Origin: an uncultured Collinsella sp.
Lineage (GTDB): Bacteria > Actinomycetota > Coriobacteriia > Coriobacteriales > Coriobacteriaceae
DNA length: 64,000 nucleotides
Assembly (NCBI GenBank): GCA_937923795.1
Contig: CALDWI010000012.1
Location: 29,844-93,843 of the forward strand
Direction of reading: 5' to 3'
Position numbers and translations under genes: made by a program. Under the pieces are notes generated by a model. It had not been told where the DNA came from. It made no database searches and worked only from the letters and a program-made list of their open reading frames with translations. Below are positions 53,036 through 61,654 of this stretch, one piece after another (position 1 is the stretch's first letter; each line of letters starts with the position of its first letter).

Positions 53036-54097
53036 ATGGAGAGGATACTCGGCGTTAATCTCTCTGGCTGGTTTATTCCCGAGCCTTGGGTGACCCCGTC
53101 GCTGTACGCGGCGACCGGTGCATCCAACGCGGCCGAGCTGCAGGAGGCCATGGGCACCGCCGCCTATAACGAGCGCATGCGCCGTCATTACGAGACGTTT
53201 GTGAGCGAGGATGATTTCCGTCGCATGGCGCAGATCGGCCTCAACGCCGTGCGCCTGCCGGTGCCTTGGTATGCCTTTGGCTCACAGGAGTCCGATGCCT
53301 CCTACATCTCGGTTGTCGACTACATCGACCGTGCAATTGAGTGGGCTGCCAAGTACGACATCCGCGTGCTGCTCGATCTGGCAACTGTGCCCGGTGGCCA
53401 GGGCGATTCCAATGATTCGCCCACCACGCCAGAGGCTGTTGCCGAGTGGCATTCGTCCACCAACGGCCGTCATGTGGCACTCGACGTGCTCGAGCGCCTG
53501 GCCGATCGCTACGGCGAGGCCGAGAGCCTGCTGGGCATTGAGCTGCTGGATACGCCGCAGATGAGCGTCCGCAAGAGTCTCTTTGCCATGACGGATGGCA
53601 TTCCGGCTCACTACCTGCGCAATTTCTATCGCGATGCCTACGAGCTCGTCCGTTCGTATATGCCCGAGGATAAGATCGTCGTCTTTTCGTCTTCGGGGCA
53701 TCCCAGCGAGTGGAAGCATTTTATGCGCGGCGCCAAGTACAAGAACGTCTACATGGACCTTCACCTGTACCATTACCGCGACGAGTATGCGCTCGATATC
53801 ACGAGCCCCCGCGGGCTGACGACGGCGATTTCCCGTAACAAGCGCGAGCTTAAAGAAGCGATTTCGACTGGGTTCCCCGTGCTGGTGGGCGAATGGTCGG
53901 GCGCGGCGATCTTTGCCAACTCGTCGGTTACGCCCGAGGGCCGCAATGCCTACGAGCGCGTGTTTATCGCCAACCAGCTGGCTTCGTTTGCGCCGGCTGC
54001 CGGTTGGTTCTTCCAAACGTGGAAGACCGAGAAGCGCATTGCAGCATGGGACGCCCGCGCGGCGCTCGGTACGCTCGAGCGCGGCATGATTGAATAG
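53036..54097 (+). CDS. GH5-like protein (glucanase fold) lacking the NEP acid/base motif
   Basis: A 353-residue TIM-barrel protein of the GH5/exo-1,3-beta-glucanase type: GVNLSGWFIPEPWVTPS at the start, GLNAVRLPVPWYAF, VLLDLATVPGGQGD, MDLHLYHY and the nucleophile strand FPVLVGEWSGA. Where active members read GIELLNEP, this one reads GIELLDTPQ, so the catalytic acid/base Glu is Thr. It has no signal peptide, so it would be cytoplasmic. It may be inactive, or work differently. ATG 53036 has GAAGGGGG upstream; the frame is open to 52802 but without support. It probably forms a unit with rsmI 6 bases downstream. Confidence 0.8.
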   Translation: MERILGVNLSGWFIPEPWVTPSLYAATGASNAAELQEAMGTAAYNERMRRHYETFVSEDDFRRMAQIGLNAVRLPVPWYAFGSQESDASYISVVDYIDRAIEWAAKYDIRVLLDLATVPGGQGDSNDSPTTPEAVAEWHSSTNGRHVALDVLERLADRYGEAESLLGIELLDTPQMSVRKSLFAMTDGIPAHYLRNFYRDAYELVRSYMPEDKIVVFSSSGHPSEWKHFMRGAKYKNVYMDLHLYHYRDEYALDITSPRGLTTAISRNKRELKEAISTGFPVLVGEWSGAAIFANSSVTPEGRNAYERVFIANQLASFAPAAGWFFQTWKTEKRIAAWDARAALGTLERGMIE

Positions 54098-54103
54098 GTT
54101 GAT

Positions 54104-54982
54104 ATGACGCAAAACAGCACCCATACGGGCAAACTCTATGTGGTCGGCACGCCCATCGGCAACCTGGGCGACCTGTCCCCGCGCGTTGGCGAGGCGTTTG
54201 CCGCCGCCGATGCCATCTGCTGCGAAGACACGCGTGTGACGTCAAAGCTGCTGATGCATCTGGGCATTTCCAAGCCGCTTGTCCGTTGCGACGAGAATGT
54301 GATCGCCAGCCGCGCCGTCGGCCTGGTCGACCGTCTGCTGGCGGGGGAGACCCTCGCTTTTGCCTCGGACGCCGGCATGCCGAGTGTGTCCGATCCCGGA
54401 CAGGCGCTGGTCGAGGCGGCGCGTGAGGCCGATGTGCCTGTCGAGGTTATTCCCGGCCCCTCTGCTTGCGTCACGGCGCTCGTGTCGTCCGGTATTCCCT
54501 GCGAGCATTTCTTCTTCGAAGGCTTTTTGGGTCGCAAGCACGGCGACCGCGTGCGCCGACTGCAGCGCCTTGCCGTCGTCCCCGGCGCGCTCATCTTCTA
54601 CGAGTCTCCACATCGCATCGTGGCGACGCTCGAGGCCGTGGCGGAGGTCTTTCCCCAGCGTGAGGTTGCCGTCTGTCGCGAGCTCACCAAACTGCACGAG
54701 GAAGTCTTGCGTGGATCTGCCGCCCAGCTAACCGAGGAGCTGCGTGCCCGTGGCGAGGTAAAGGGCGAGATTGCGCTGGTCATCGCGCCGCCGAGTGAGG
54801 ACGAGGATGCCGGTATCGCGCCCGTTGGAGCCGCGGCAGCGGATCCCGACGAAGCCCTGCGTGAGGACATTCGCACCGCGCTCGAGGAGGGGGAGCCCGC
54901 CTCCGCGGTGGCAAAGCGCCTGTCACAGAAGTACTCGCGCCGCAAGCGCGATGTCTATGCCATGGTGCTCGATATGCAATAG
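54104..54982 (+). CDS. rsmI: 16S rRNA (cytidine-1402 2'-O)-methyltransferase
   Basis: A 292-residue SAM-dependent methyltransferase of the tetrapyrrole-methylase fold that modifies C1402 of 16S rRNA in the decoding centre. It starts LYVVGTPIGNLGDLSPR and has CEDTRVTSKLL, FASDAGMPSVSDPG, VEVIPGPSACVTAL and YESPHRIVATLE. The C-terminal acidic linker and a short helical end are normal. It starts 6 bases after the GH5-like gene, so co-transcription is likely. Confidence 0.95.
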   Translation: MTQNSTHTGKLYVVGTPIGNLGDLSPRVGEAFAAADAICCEDTRVTSKLLMHLGISKPLVRCDENVIASRAVGLVDRLLAGETLAFASDAGMPSVSDPGQALVEAAREADVPVEVIPGPSACVTALVSSGIPCEHFFFEGFLGRKHGDRVRRLQRLAVVPGALIFYESPHRIVATLEAVAEVFPQREVAVCRELTKLHEEVLRGSAAQLTEELRARGEVKGEIALVIAPPSEDEDAGIAPVGAAAADPDEALREDIRTALEEGEPASAVAKRLSQKYSRRKRDVYAMVLDMQ

Positions 54983-55051
54983 ATGGAGGATATCCAGCCC
55001 TTGCGCTAGAATCATCCCCTGTATGCAACGTTTTTCTGGAGGACAAACCCC

Positions 55052-56653
55052 ATGGATCAAAGCAAGCCTTCGTTCTTTATCACGACGCCCATCTACTACG
55101 TCAACGCCGATCCGCATCTGGGCACGGCTTATTCCACCATCATCGCCGACGTCCAGGCTCGCTATCGTCGCTCCGCCGGCTATAACGTCAAGTTCCTGAC
55201 TGGCATGGACGAGCATGGCGAGAAGGTCGCCGAGGCTGCAGCCAAGCACAACATGACGCCGCAGGAGTGGACCGACAGCCAGGCTCCGCACTTCAAGGAG
55301 CTGTGGAGCAAGCTCGAGATCTCCAACGACGACTTCATCCGCACCACCGAGCCGCGCCAGCATCATGCGGTGCAGTATCTGTGGGAGCGCATGAAGGAGT
55401 CCGGCTACCTGTATAAGGGCAGCTACGACGGCTGGTACTGCGTGCCCGACGAGACCTACTTTACCGATACACAGGTCCAGAAGGGTGACGAAGAGTACGG
55501 CAGCGTCGGCCAGCACCTGTGCCCCGATTGCCACCGTCCGCTCGAGCGCGTGCAGGAGGAGTCCTACTTCTTTAAGCTCTCTGCGTTCCAGGACAAGCTG
55601 CTCAAGCTTTACGACGAGCACCCCGACTTTGTTGAGCCCACGTTCCGCATGAACGAGGTGCGCAGCTTTGTCGAAGGCGGCCTCAACGACCTTTCCGTGA
55701 GCCGTACGAGCTTTGACTGGGGCATTCAGGTCCCGTTCGACGAGGGTCACGTGACCTACGTGTGGTTCGATGCGCTGCTCAACTATATGACGGCCGTCGG
55801 CTACGGTGTCGACACCGACGAGGCCCGTGCCGAGCTGGCCTATCGCTGGCCCGCGCAGTTCCACATCGTGGGCAAGGACATCATCCGCTTCCACTGCGTC
55901 ATTTGGCCCGCCATGCTCATGGCCATCGGCGAGGCCCTGCCCGAGCACGTCTTTGCCCACGGCTTCCTGACTGTGCGCAATGCCGAGACCGGCAAGGCCG
56001 AGAAGATGTCCAAGAGCCGCGGTAACGCCATTGCTCCGCAGGACGTTATCGACATGCTGGGCGTCGAGGGCTATCGCTACTACTTTATGACCGACGTCGT
56101 CCCCGGCACCGACGGCGCCATCAGCTTCGATCGCATGGAGCAGGTCTACAATGCCGACCTGGCCAACAGCTGGGGCAACCTCATCTCGCGTTCGCTCAAC
56201 ATGAGCGGTAAGTACTTTGACGGCTGCGCGCCCGCCAAGCCCGCATCGTTCGATGCGTTCGACAACCCGCTGGCAAAGATCGCCGACGGCCTGGTCGAGC
56301 GCTACATGGCCAAGATGGACGTGCTCGATTACGGTGGAGCTAAGGACGAGGTCATGGAGCTCATCCATGCCGCCAACCACTACATCGAGGACTCCGAGCC
56401 TTGGGCGCTTGCCAAGGACGAGGCCAAGGCTGACGAGCTGGCGTTTGTGATCTACAACCTGCTCGAGGCCATCCGCATTGCCGCTCACCTGCTGATGCCG
56501 CTCATGCCCCAGACTTCTGCCGAGGCCCTGCGCCGCCTGTCCTGCGAGGACGAGGCCGCGAGCGATGACCTCAAGGGCATTTGCGCTTGGGGCCTGCTTG
56601 CCGGTGGTCAGCCCGTCGAGAAGGGCGAGCCGCTGTTCCCGCGTCTGGGCTAA
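55052..56653 (+). CDS. metG: Methionyl-tRNA synthetase
   Basis: A 533-residue class I synthetase. The start is FFITTPIYYVNADPHLGTAY, where HLGT is the HIGH-type motif, and KMSKS is in AEKMSKSRGN near residue 317. The CP-domain knuckle is partial (LCPDCHRPLERVQEESYFF). The C-terminal anticodon-binding helices are present, but no dimerising EMAP-like domain is added, as in short MetG forms. GGAGGA precedes ATG 55052. Confidence 0.96.
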   Translation: MDQSKPSFFITTPIYYVNADPHLGTAYSTIIADVQARYRRSAGYNVKFLTGMDEHGEKVAEAAAKHNMTPQEWTDSQAPHFKELWSKLEISNDDFIRTTEPRQHHAVQYLWERMKESGYLYKGSYDGWYCVPDETYFTDTQVQKGDEEYGSVGQHLCPDCHRPLERVQEESYFFKLSAFQDKLLKLYDEHPDFVEPTFRMNEVRSFVEGGLNDLSVSRTSFDWGIQVPFDEGHVTYVWFDALLNYMTAVGYGVDTDEARAELAYRWPAQFHIVGKDIIRFHCVIWPAMLMAIGEALPEHVFAHGFLTVRNAETGKAEKMSKSRGNAIAPQDVIDMLGVEGYRYYFMTDVVPGTDGAISFDRMEQVYNADLANSWGNLISRSLNMSGKYFDGCAPAKPASFDAFDNPLAKIADGLVERYMAKMDVLDYGGAKDEVMELIHAANHYIEDSEPWALAKDEAKADELAFVIYNLLEAIRIAAHLLMPLMPQTSAEALRRLSCEDEAASDDLKGICAWGLLAGGQPVEKGEPLFPRLG

Positions 56654-56692
56654 GCCGCTGCGCGCCATATCGGCAATTTGCTGTTTAGATGT

Positions 56693-56724
56693 AAGGGCAT
56701 GGCCGCAACGGTCCATGCCCTTTT
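56693..56724 (+). terminator. Terminator of metG
   Basis: AAGGGCATGG pairs with CCATGCCCTT around CCGCAACGGT, followed by a short T-run. Confidence 0.85.
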
Positions 56725-56760
56725 GCTTTACGATGCAGCCACCATGTTAAGGAGGCAACC

Positions 56761-57621
56761 ATGACAACTTCGCCTTTGGCAAACCCCACGGCAACTAGGG
56801 AGCTGCTAGAGGAGTTTGGCCTTGCGACCAAGCATCGCCTGGGCCAAAACTTCCTGATCGACAACCATGTGATCGAACGTATCTGTGAGCTCGCTCAGCT
56901 TACGGGCGATGAGCGCGTGCTCGAGGTCGGCCCGGGTTGCGGCACGCTGACGTTGGCCCTGCTGCAGGAGGCGGCGTGCGTTACGTCGATTGAGGCCGAT
57001 CCCGAGCTTGAGCCGGTGCTTGACGCCCACGCCGCCGACTATGCCAACTTCCGCTTTATCATGGGCGATGCGCTCAAGGTGACGCCGGAGCAGATTGAGC
57101 ATGCCGCCGGTGGTGAACCCACGGTGTTTGTCGCGAATCTGCCCTATAACGTGGCGGCGACGATCATCCTTCAGTTTTTCCAGACGATGCCCGCGCTTAT
57201 GCGCGCTGTCGTTATGGTGCAAAAGGAAGTTGCAGATCGTATTGGCGCAACGCCGGGCAACAAGACCTATGGCGGCTACACGGCAAAACTCGGCCTGTAT
57301 GCGCAGGTGACGGGGCGCTTTGAGGTGCCGCCGCGCTGCTTTATGCCGGCGCCGCATGTGGATTCTGCCGTGGTGCGCATCGATCGCGTTGACGGTATGG
57401 TACCCGAGGGCATCGACCGCGAGTTTGTGGCCCGCGTGATCGACGCCGCGTTTGCTCAGCGTCGCAAGACGATTCGCAACTCTATGAGCGCCAACGGCTT
57501 TGCCAAGGACGCGCTCGACGCCGCCTTTGAGGCCTGCGGTATCGCACCTACCACGCGCGCCGAGACGCTCGACGTCGCCGCCTTTGTCCGCTTGGCTCAG
57601 GAGCTTTCCCATGACGCCTAA
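56761..57621 (+). CDS. rsmA: 16S rRNA dimethyladenosine transferase (KsgA)
   Basis: A 286-residue SAM-dependent enzyme that dimethylates A1518 and A1519 of 16S rRNA late in 30S assembly. It shows HRLGQNFLIDNHVIERI, motif I VLEVGPGCGTLT, the catalytic FVANLPYNVAATII (NLPY), and the C-terminal substrate domain (PPRCFMPAPHVDSAVVRI, FAQRRKTIRNSM). AAGGAGG precedes ATG 56761. It overlaps the tatD start. Confidence 0.96.
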   Translation: MTTSPLANPTATRELLEEFGLATKHRLGQNFLIDNHVIERICELAQLTGDERVLEVGPGCGTLTLALLQEAACVTSIEADPELEPVLDAHAADYANFRFIMGDALKVTPEQIEHAAGGEPTVFVANLPYNVAATIILQFFQTMPALMRAVVMVQKEVADRIGATPGNKTYGGYTAKLGLYAQVTGRFEVPPRCFMPAPHVDSAVVRIDRVDGMVPEGIDREFVARVIDAAFAQRRKTIRNSMSANGFAKDALDAAFEACGIAPTTRAETLDVAAFVRLAQELSHDA

Positions 57622-58528
57622 TGTCGAACGCGTGACGTTTACCAAAAAGAAGAAAACGGTGGCCTGCCCGGTGCCGCTGGCGCCTCTTGCCGATACGCAT
57701 GCGCACCTGCTCTCTTTTTGGAGCAAGGAAGTGCCCGAGACGCTTGCGCGCGCCAAGGAAGCGGGCATTGACTTGTTGGTGACGGTCTTCGACCCCATTG
57801 CCGATAAGCGCAGCGTGGCGGACTATAGCGACTGGCTGACGCACGAGATTCTGCCGATGCAGGATATTCCACAGATCAAGTATCTTGCCGGCGTGCATCC
57901 GTATGGCGCACCGGACTATACCGATGATATCCATGCCCAGATTGTGACTGCGCTCGATGATCCCTTATGCGCCGGTATTGGCGAGATCGGTCTGGACTAC
58001 CACATGGACTATGACGACGATATCGCGCCGGCGCCCCACGACGTGCAGATCGACTGTATGGCGCGCCAACTCGAGGTCGCCGTACGCCGCAATGTGCCGG
58101 TAGAGCTGCATCTGCGTCATGAGGATACGGACGAGGAGCGCACCTCGCATGTGGACGCCTACAACGTGTTGCGCGAGGTGGGCGTGCCTCAGGCCGGTTG
58201 CGTACTGCACTGCTTTGGCGAGGACCGAGCCACGATGGAGCGCTTTGTGGATTTGGGTTGTTACATCGCCTATGGCGGCGCGGCTACCTTTAAGCGCAAC
58301 GACGACGTGCGCGAGGCATTCGCGGCAACCCCGCTCGACCGTATTTTGTTCGAGACGGATTGTCCCTATATGGCGCCGGAGCCCATTCGCGGTCTTGAGT
58401 GCGAGTCTGCAATGATTTCCATCACAGCAAATGCGCTGGTCAACGACCGCGTCGATCGTACCGGCGAGGACGCTGAGGCAATCGCTCGAGCCGCCTGGGA
58501 AAATGCCTGCAAACTTTTTCAAAAATAG
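57611..58528 (+). CDS. TatD family metal-dependent hydrolase (DNase)
   Basis: A 305-residue TIM-barrel hydrolase. Metal and catalytic residues are in LADTHAHL, AGVHPYG, IGEIGLDYHMDYD, PVELHLRHED, VLHCFGED and ETDCPYMAPEPIRG, the complete TatD set. Family members degrade DNA or remove damaged nucleotides. The ATG at 57611 has AGGAG 8 bases upstream and overlaps the end of rsmA by 11 bases, as often seen for tatD/rsmA pairs. The extra N-terminal Lys-rich stretch (TFTKKKKTVACPV) is modest. Confidence 0.92.
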   Translation: MTPNVERVTFTKKKKTVACPVPLAPLADTHAHLLSFWSKEVPETLARAKEAGIDLLVTVFDPIADKRSVADYSDWLTHEILPMQDIPQIKYLAGVHPYGAPDYTDDIHAQIVTALDDPLCAGIGEIGLDYHMDYDDDIAPAPHDVQIDCMARQLEVAVRRNVPVELHLRHEDTDEERTSHVDAYNVLREVGVPQAGCVLHCFGEDRATMERFVDLGCYIAYGGAATFKRNDDVREAFAATPLDRILFETDCPYMAPEPIRGLECESAMISITANALVNDRVDRTGEDAEAIARAAWENACKLFQK

Positions 58529-58531
58529 TTC

Positions 58532-58560
58532 TTGCGTTCGCGGTGGCGCTCCGTTATTCT
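58532..58560 (+). promoter_or_regulatory. tRNA-Leu promoter
   Basis: TTGCGT (58532-58537), a 17-base spacer and TATTCT (58555-58560), 11 bases before the tRNA. The distance is short but possible. Confidence 0.55.
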
Positions 58561-58571
58561 AATTCCTGCAC

Positions 58572-58658
58572 GCGGGCGTGGCGGAATTGGCAGACGCGTA
58601 CGGTTCAGGTCCGTATGGGGGCAACCCCATGAAGGTTCAAGTCCTTTCGCCCGCACCA
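58572..58658 (+). tRNA. tRNA-Leu (CAG)
   Basis: 87 bases with CCA encoded. It is class II with a long variable arm (AUGGGGGCAACCCCAU). The anticodon stem UACGG/CCGUA encloses UUCAGGU, giving anticodon CAG. The acceptor is GCGGGCG with CGCCCGC. Confidence 0.95.
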
Positions 58659-58698
58659 TTAAATGAAAGAGCTCCCAGCGATGGGAGCTTTTTTGTTA
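58641..58698 (+). repeat. Direct repeat 1: tRNA-Leu 3' end plus terminator
   Basis: 58 bases from GTCCTTTCGCCCGCACCA through the terminator are repeated with one mismatch at 58830-58887. The mismatch is in the terminator loop. Confidence 0.85.
58670..58694 (+). terminator. Terminator of tRNA-Leu
   Basis: AGCTCCCA pairs with TGGGAGCT around GCGA, followed by TTTTT. The same terminator recurs at 58859-58883. Confidence 0.85.
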
Positions 58699-58829
58699 TG
58701 GGCCCATCGCGGGGACTTGAACCTGCGAAGGAGCGAGCGTCAAGAAAACGCGGAGCGCTTTTAGCGAGCTGGCGAGGACGCCGGCAGGCGGCCGAAGCCG
58801 GTGCGGATCCGCGAAGCGGATACGCGGAC

Positions 58830-58887
58830 GTCCTTTCGCCCGCACCATTAAATGAAAGAGCTCCCAGCAATGGGAGCTTTTTTGTTA
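58830..58887 (+). repeat. Direct repeat 2: duplicate of tRNA-Leu 3' end plus terminator
   Basis: Copy of 58641-58698 placed 189 bases downstream. The segment between starts with GGGGACTTGAACC, an inverted T-arm-like word, and is full of small GC-rich hairpins (TCCGC-GAA-GCGGA, GCGT...ACGC). It looks like an attachment-site pair or a tRNA-linked small element. Confidence 0.85.
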
Positions 58888-58934
58888 CGGGCCGTTTTTG
58901 GCAGATTTGACCTATCGATTTCGCGCGGCAGATG

Positions 58935-59161
58935 CCCCTGTGGTCAAAAAGTGGCAAATATGAGTACTGGCACGAAAATAGAGACATTTCACGAAGCCAT
59001 TTTTGCTCATTTTGCGCAACAGATGTACGCTAATTTGACTCAATCTTGAGACAAAACGAAGTAAATTCGATAGACCCTGGGTTCAAAGAGGCGATTTTGA
59101 CCCAAATACGCTGTTACTAAACTGGTAACAGTACTCATATTTGGCCTTTTTTGACCACGGG
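58935..59161. repeat. MITE-like element with 33-35-nt imperfect inverted ends
   Basis: The left end, CCCCTGTGGTCAAAAAGTGG then CAAATATGAGTACTG (58935-58969), and the right end, CAGTACTCATATTTGG then CCTTTTTTGACCACGGG (59129-59161), pair with few mismatches. The 159-base interior is AT-rich and has no gene. Confidence 0.75.
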
Positions 59162-59235
59162 TCCTCTTGTTGGTGTCACACGGCTGCTTTGTGCGGGTAT
59201 CCTAGTCCCAACGCGTACCTATCAGAGGAGAAACC

Positions 59236-60174
59236 ATGCTGTTGTCCGGTATCATCGCTACCCTTACGAGCCTTCTACTCCCCATCATCATTTTGTTGCT
59301 ACTGCTCCCCAACGCCTGCTATGTCGTTGAACAGCAGCATGCTGTGATCATCGAGCGTCTGGGCAAGTTCAACCGCATCGTCAACGCGGGCTTCCACATG
59401 AAGGTGCCCGTGATCGACCGCAAAGCCGCCACGGTGAGTCTGCGCACCATGAAAAACGGTTTTGGCATCGACGTTAAGACCCAAGACAACGTGACTATCG
59501 GCCTTGAGGTCTCTGCTCAGTACCACGTGAGCTATGACATGGGCGCCGGCCCGGCAGATTCGGGCATCTACAAGAGCTACTACATGCTGCAGGAGCCCGT
59601 CGACCAAATGCGTGACTTCATCACCGATGCCCTGCGCTCTTCCATCCCCGTCTACACGCTCGATGAGGTCTTTGCCAAAAAAGACGATATCGCCAAGGAC
59701 GTCAACGCCACCGTGTCCGAGCAGATGGCCGCCTACGGCTTCACCCTCGTGTCGACACTTATCACCAAGATCGCGCTGCCGACCGAGGTCGAGAACTCCA
59801 TGAACGACATCAACGCCGCCCAGCGAAAGCGGGCCGCTGCGCAGGAGCTCGCCGAGGCCGATCGCATCAAGCGCGTTACCGAGGCGACCGCCGAGGCTGA
59901 GGCAATGGAAAAGGCGGGCGAGGGCATCGCCAACCAGCGCAAAGCCATCGCGCTGGGCATCAAGGACTCGCTCGAGATTATCCAGGAGACGGGCGTCGGC
60001 AACGATGAGGCCAACCAGCTGTTCATGTTTACGCAGTGGTCCGAGATGATGACGGAGTTCGCTCGCACGGGCAAAACCTCGACGGTCGTGCTGCCGAGCG
60101 ATTTCTCACAGTCGGCCTCGATGTTCGAGCAGATGCTGACCGCCGGCAAAGTTCAGAACGAGTCGAAGGAGTAG
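59236..60174 (+). CDS. SPFH/Band 7 (stomatin-like) membrane protein
   Basis: A 312-residue protein with one N-terminal membrane helix (LLLPIIILLLLLPNACYVV) and an SPFH domain from about residue 35 (EQQHAVIIERLGKFNRIV, GFHMKVPVIDRKA, VKTQDNVTIGLEV). A long charged coiled-coil (AAQRKRAAAQELAEADRIKR, ATAEAEAMEKAGEG) follows. Stomatin-like proteins form large membrane microdomain assemblies, often with a NfeD partner; none is next to it here. GAGGAG precedes ATG 59236. rlmH follows 6 bases later, so co-transcription is likely. Confidence 0.92.
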   Translation: MLLSGIIATLTSLLLPIIILLLLLPNACYVVEQQHAVIIERLGKFNRIVNAGFHMKVPVIDRKAATVSLRTMKNGFGIDVKTQDNVTIGLEVSAQYHVSYDMGAGPADSGIYKSYYMLQEPVDQMRDFITDALRSSIPVYTLDEVFAKKDDIAKDVNATVSEQMAAYGFTLVSTLITKIALPTEVENSMNDINAAQRKRAAAQELAEADRIKRVTEATAEAEAMEKAGEGIANQRKAIALGIKDSLEIIQETGVGNDEANQLFMFTQWSEMMTEFARTGKTSTVVLPSDFSQSASMFEQMLTAGKVQNESKE

Positions 60175-60180
60175 ACGCGC

Positions 60181-60651
60181 GTGAAATATACCGTTGTTTG
60201 CGTTGGTAAGCTCAAAGAGCGCTTTTGGAAGGACGCGTGCGCCGAATACACCAAACGCCTAGGCGCCTATGCCAAGGTAGATATGCGCGAGGTTGCCGAT
60301 ATCGATCCGGCCAAGGCGGGCGGTGTGGATGCCGCGCGCAACAAAGAAGGCGCGGCGATTCTTGCTGCCCTGCCACCGCGGGCACATGTGATTCTGCTGG
60401 CTATCGAGGGCAAGGAGCGTTCGAGCGAGGAGTTCTCGACCCGCCTCGATGACCTCATGCTGCGAGGCAACAGCGACATCGCTTTTGTAATCGGCGGATC
60501 GGACGGCGTGAGCGATGCCGTGCGCGCCCGCGCCGACGAGATGCTCAGCTTTGGACGTATTACCTTGCCGCACAACCTGGCGCGCGTGGTGCTGCTGGAG
60601 CAGATCTACCGCGCCTACAAAATTAGCCGTGGCGAGCCCTATCACAAGTAA
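60181..60651 (+). CDS. rlmH: 23S rRNA pseudouridine-1915 N3-methyltransferase
   Basis: A 156-residue SPOUT methyltransferase that acts on the 23S rRNA helix 69 of assembled 70S ribosomes. It shows VGKLKERFWKDACAEYTKRL, LLAIEGKERSSEEFS, the knot region FVIGGSDGVSD and the C-terminal LPHNLARVVLLEQIYRAYKI with the terminal GEPYHK. Length is exactly that of the family. GTG 60181 follows AAGGAG at a slightly long distance. Confidence 0.96.
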   Translation: MKYTVVCVGKLKERFWKDACAEYTKRLGAYAKVDMREVADIDPAKAGGVDAARNKEGAAILAALPPRAHVILLAIEGKERSSEEFSTRLDDLMLRGNSDIAFVIGGSDGVSDAVRARADEMLSFGRITLPHNLARVVLLEQIYRAYKISRGEPYHK

Positions 60652-60725
60652 GTCGGCCATCCGAAACAATGGCGTGGGACAATGACTTTCGTTTTTGAGG
60701 AACGCATCTGAGAGGACTGTGTGAT

Positions 60726-61496
60726 ATGAAGATCGGATTTGTCGGTTTTGGCAATATGGCGAGCGCTATGGCCGATGGCTGGATTGCCGCCGGCGTGGTC
60801 GCGGGCGACATGTGCGCCTGCGCAGGCCGCTACGATGCTCTGGTTGAGCGTTGCGAGGCGCGGGGCATGGCTGCCTGCCACGATGCGGCGGAGGTTGTTG
60901 CCGCGTCCGATATCGTGGTTGCGGCGGTCAAGCCGTATATGATCGAGAAGGTCTTCGCCCCACTCAAGGATGCGCTTGCCGACAAGGTCGTCCTTTCGGT
61001 TGCCTGGACCTGGGATAGTGCCAAGTGGGAACAGGTTCTGCCAGGTGTTGCTCATATCTCGACAGTGCCCAACACGCCGGTTTCGGTGGGCGAGGGCGTT
61101 ATCGCCTGCGAGAAGGCTTCCACGCTTAGCGATGAGCAGCGTGCCACGGTGCTCGGTCTGCTCGGAAAGCTTGGCACGGTGGTCGAGCTCGATTCGAGTC
61201 TGCTGTTTGTGGGCGGTACCGTGGGCGGTTGCGCCCCGGCGTTTGTCGCCATGGCGATCGAGGCTCTGGGCGATGCGGCCGTCAAACACGGTATTCCGCG
61301 CGCCGATTCCTATCGCATTGTGAGCCAGATGGTGCTGGGTACGGCAAAGCTGCAGCTTGCAACCGGTCAGCATCCCGCAGCGATGAAGGATGCCGTGTGC
61401 TCGCCCGGCGGTGCTACCATCAAGGGCGTCGTCGCGCTCGAGGACGCCGGCATGCGCAGCGCCCTGATCAAGGCAATCGACGCAACCCTCCAGTAA
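60726..61496 (+). CDS. proC: Pyrroline-5-carboxylate reductase
   Basis: A 256-residue enzyme for the last step of proline synthesis. The NADP-binding start is MKIGFVGFGNMASAMADG, with AVKPYMIEKVF, the middle motif VPNTPVSVGEGV and the C-terminal signature HPAAMKDAVCSPGGATIKGV. Length is slightly short of 270 but complete. ATG 60726 is preceded by a weak site (GAGGACTG). It stands 74 bases after rlmH. Confidence 0.95.
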   Translation: MKIGFVGFGNMASAMADGWIAAGVVAGDMCACAGRYDALVERCEARGMAACHDAAEVVAASDIVVAAVKPYMIEKVFAPLKDALADKVVLSVAWTWDSAKWEQVLPGVAHISTVPNTPVSVGEGVIACEKASTLSDEQRATVLGLLGKLGTVVELDSSLLFVGGTVGGCAPAFVAMAIEALGDAAVKHGIPRADSYRIVSQMVLGTAKLQLATGQHPAAMKDAVCSPGGATIKGVVALEDAGMRSALIKAIDATLQ

Positions 61497-61497
61497 A

Positions 61498-61540
61498 ACC
61501 GACCAAAAAGGGACAGGTTTATTTTGGCAGGGTTTTCCTG
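61498..61540 (-). repeat. 44-nt palindromic intergenic repeat, copy 4 (reverse)
   Basis: ACCGACCAAAAAGGGACAGG followed by TTTATTTTGGCAGG, in the orientation of copy 3. It starts directly after the proC stop. The right end (GTTTTCCTG) has diverged. Confidence 0.75.
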
Positions 61541-61561
61541 CGGTTTTGTACCTTGAGCAAA

Positions 61562-61602
61562 AAGCGCCCCGCAACTGGCTCAATTCCAGTTGCGGGGCGC
61601 TT
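61562..61602. terminator. Bidirectional terminator between proC and the small membrane gene
   Basis: A perfect 17-bp stem, AAGCGCCCCGCAACTGG with CCAGTTGCGGGGCGCTT, around CTCAATT. It is flanked by the two oppositely oriented repeat copies. Confidence 0.85.
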
Positions 61603-61610
61603 GCGTTTGC

Positions 61611-61654
61611 CCAGATAAAATCGACCAGAAATAACCTGTCCTTTTTTGGCAGGT
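61611..61654 (+). repeat. 44-nt palindromic intergenic repeat, copy 5 (forward)
   Basis: CCAGATAAAATCGACCAG at the left, ATAACCTGTCC in the core and TTTTTTGGCAGGT at the right. It is the inverted partner of copy 4 around the terminator and touches the stop codon of the minus-strand small gene. Confidence 0.75.

Noticed and set aside
59141..59347. A 68-residue frame overlapping the SPFH start
   Set aside because: Shifted frame over a strong gene start, Cys/Ser/Pro-rich, and begins inside the MITE-like end.
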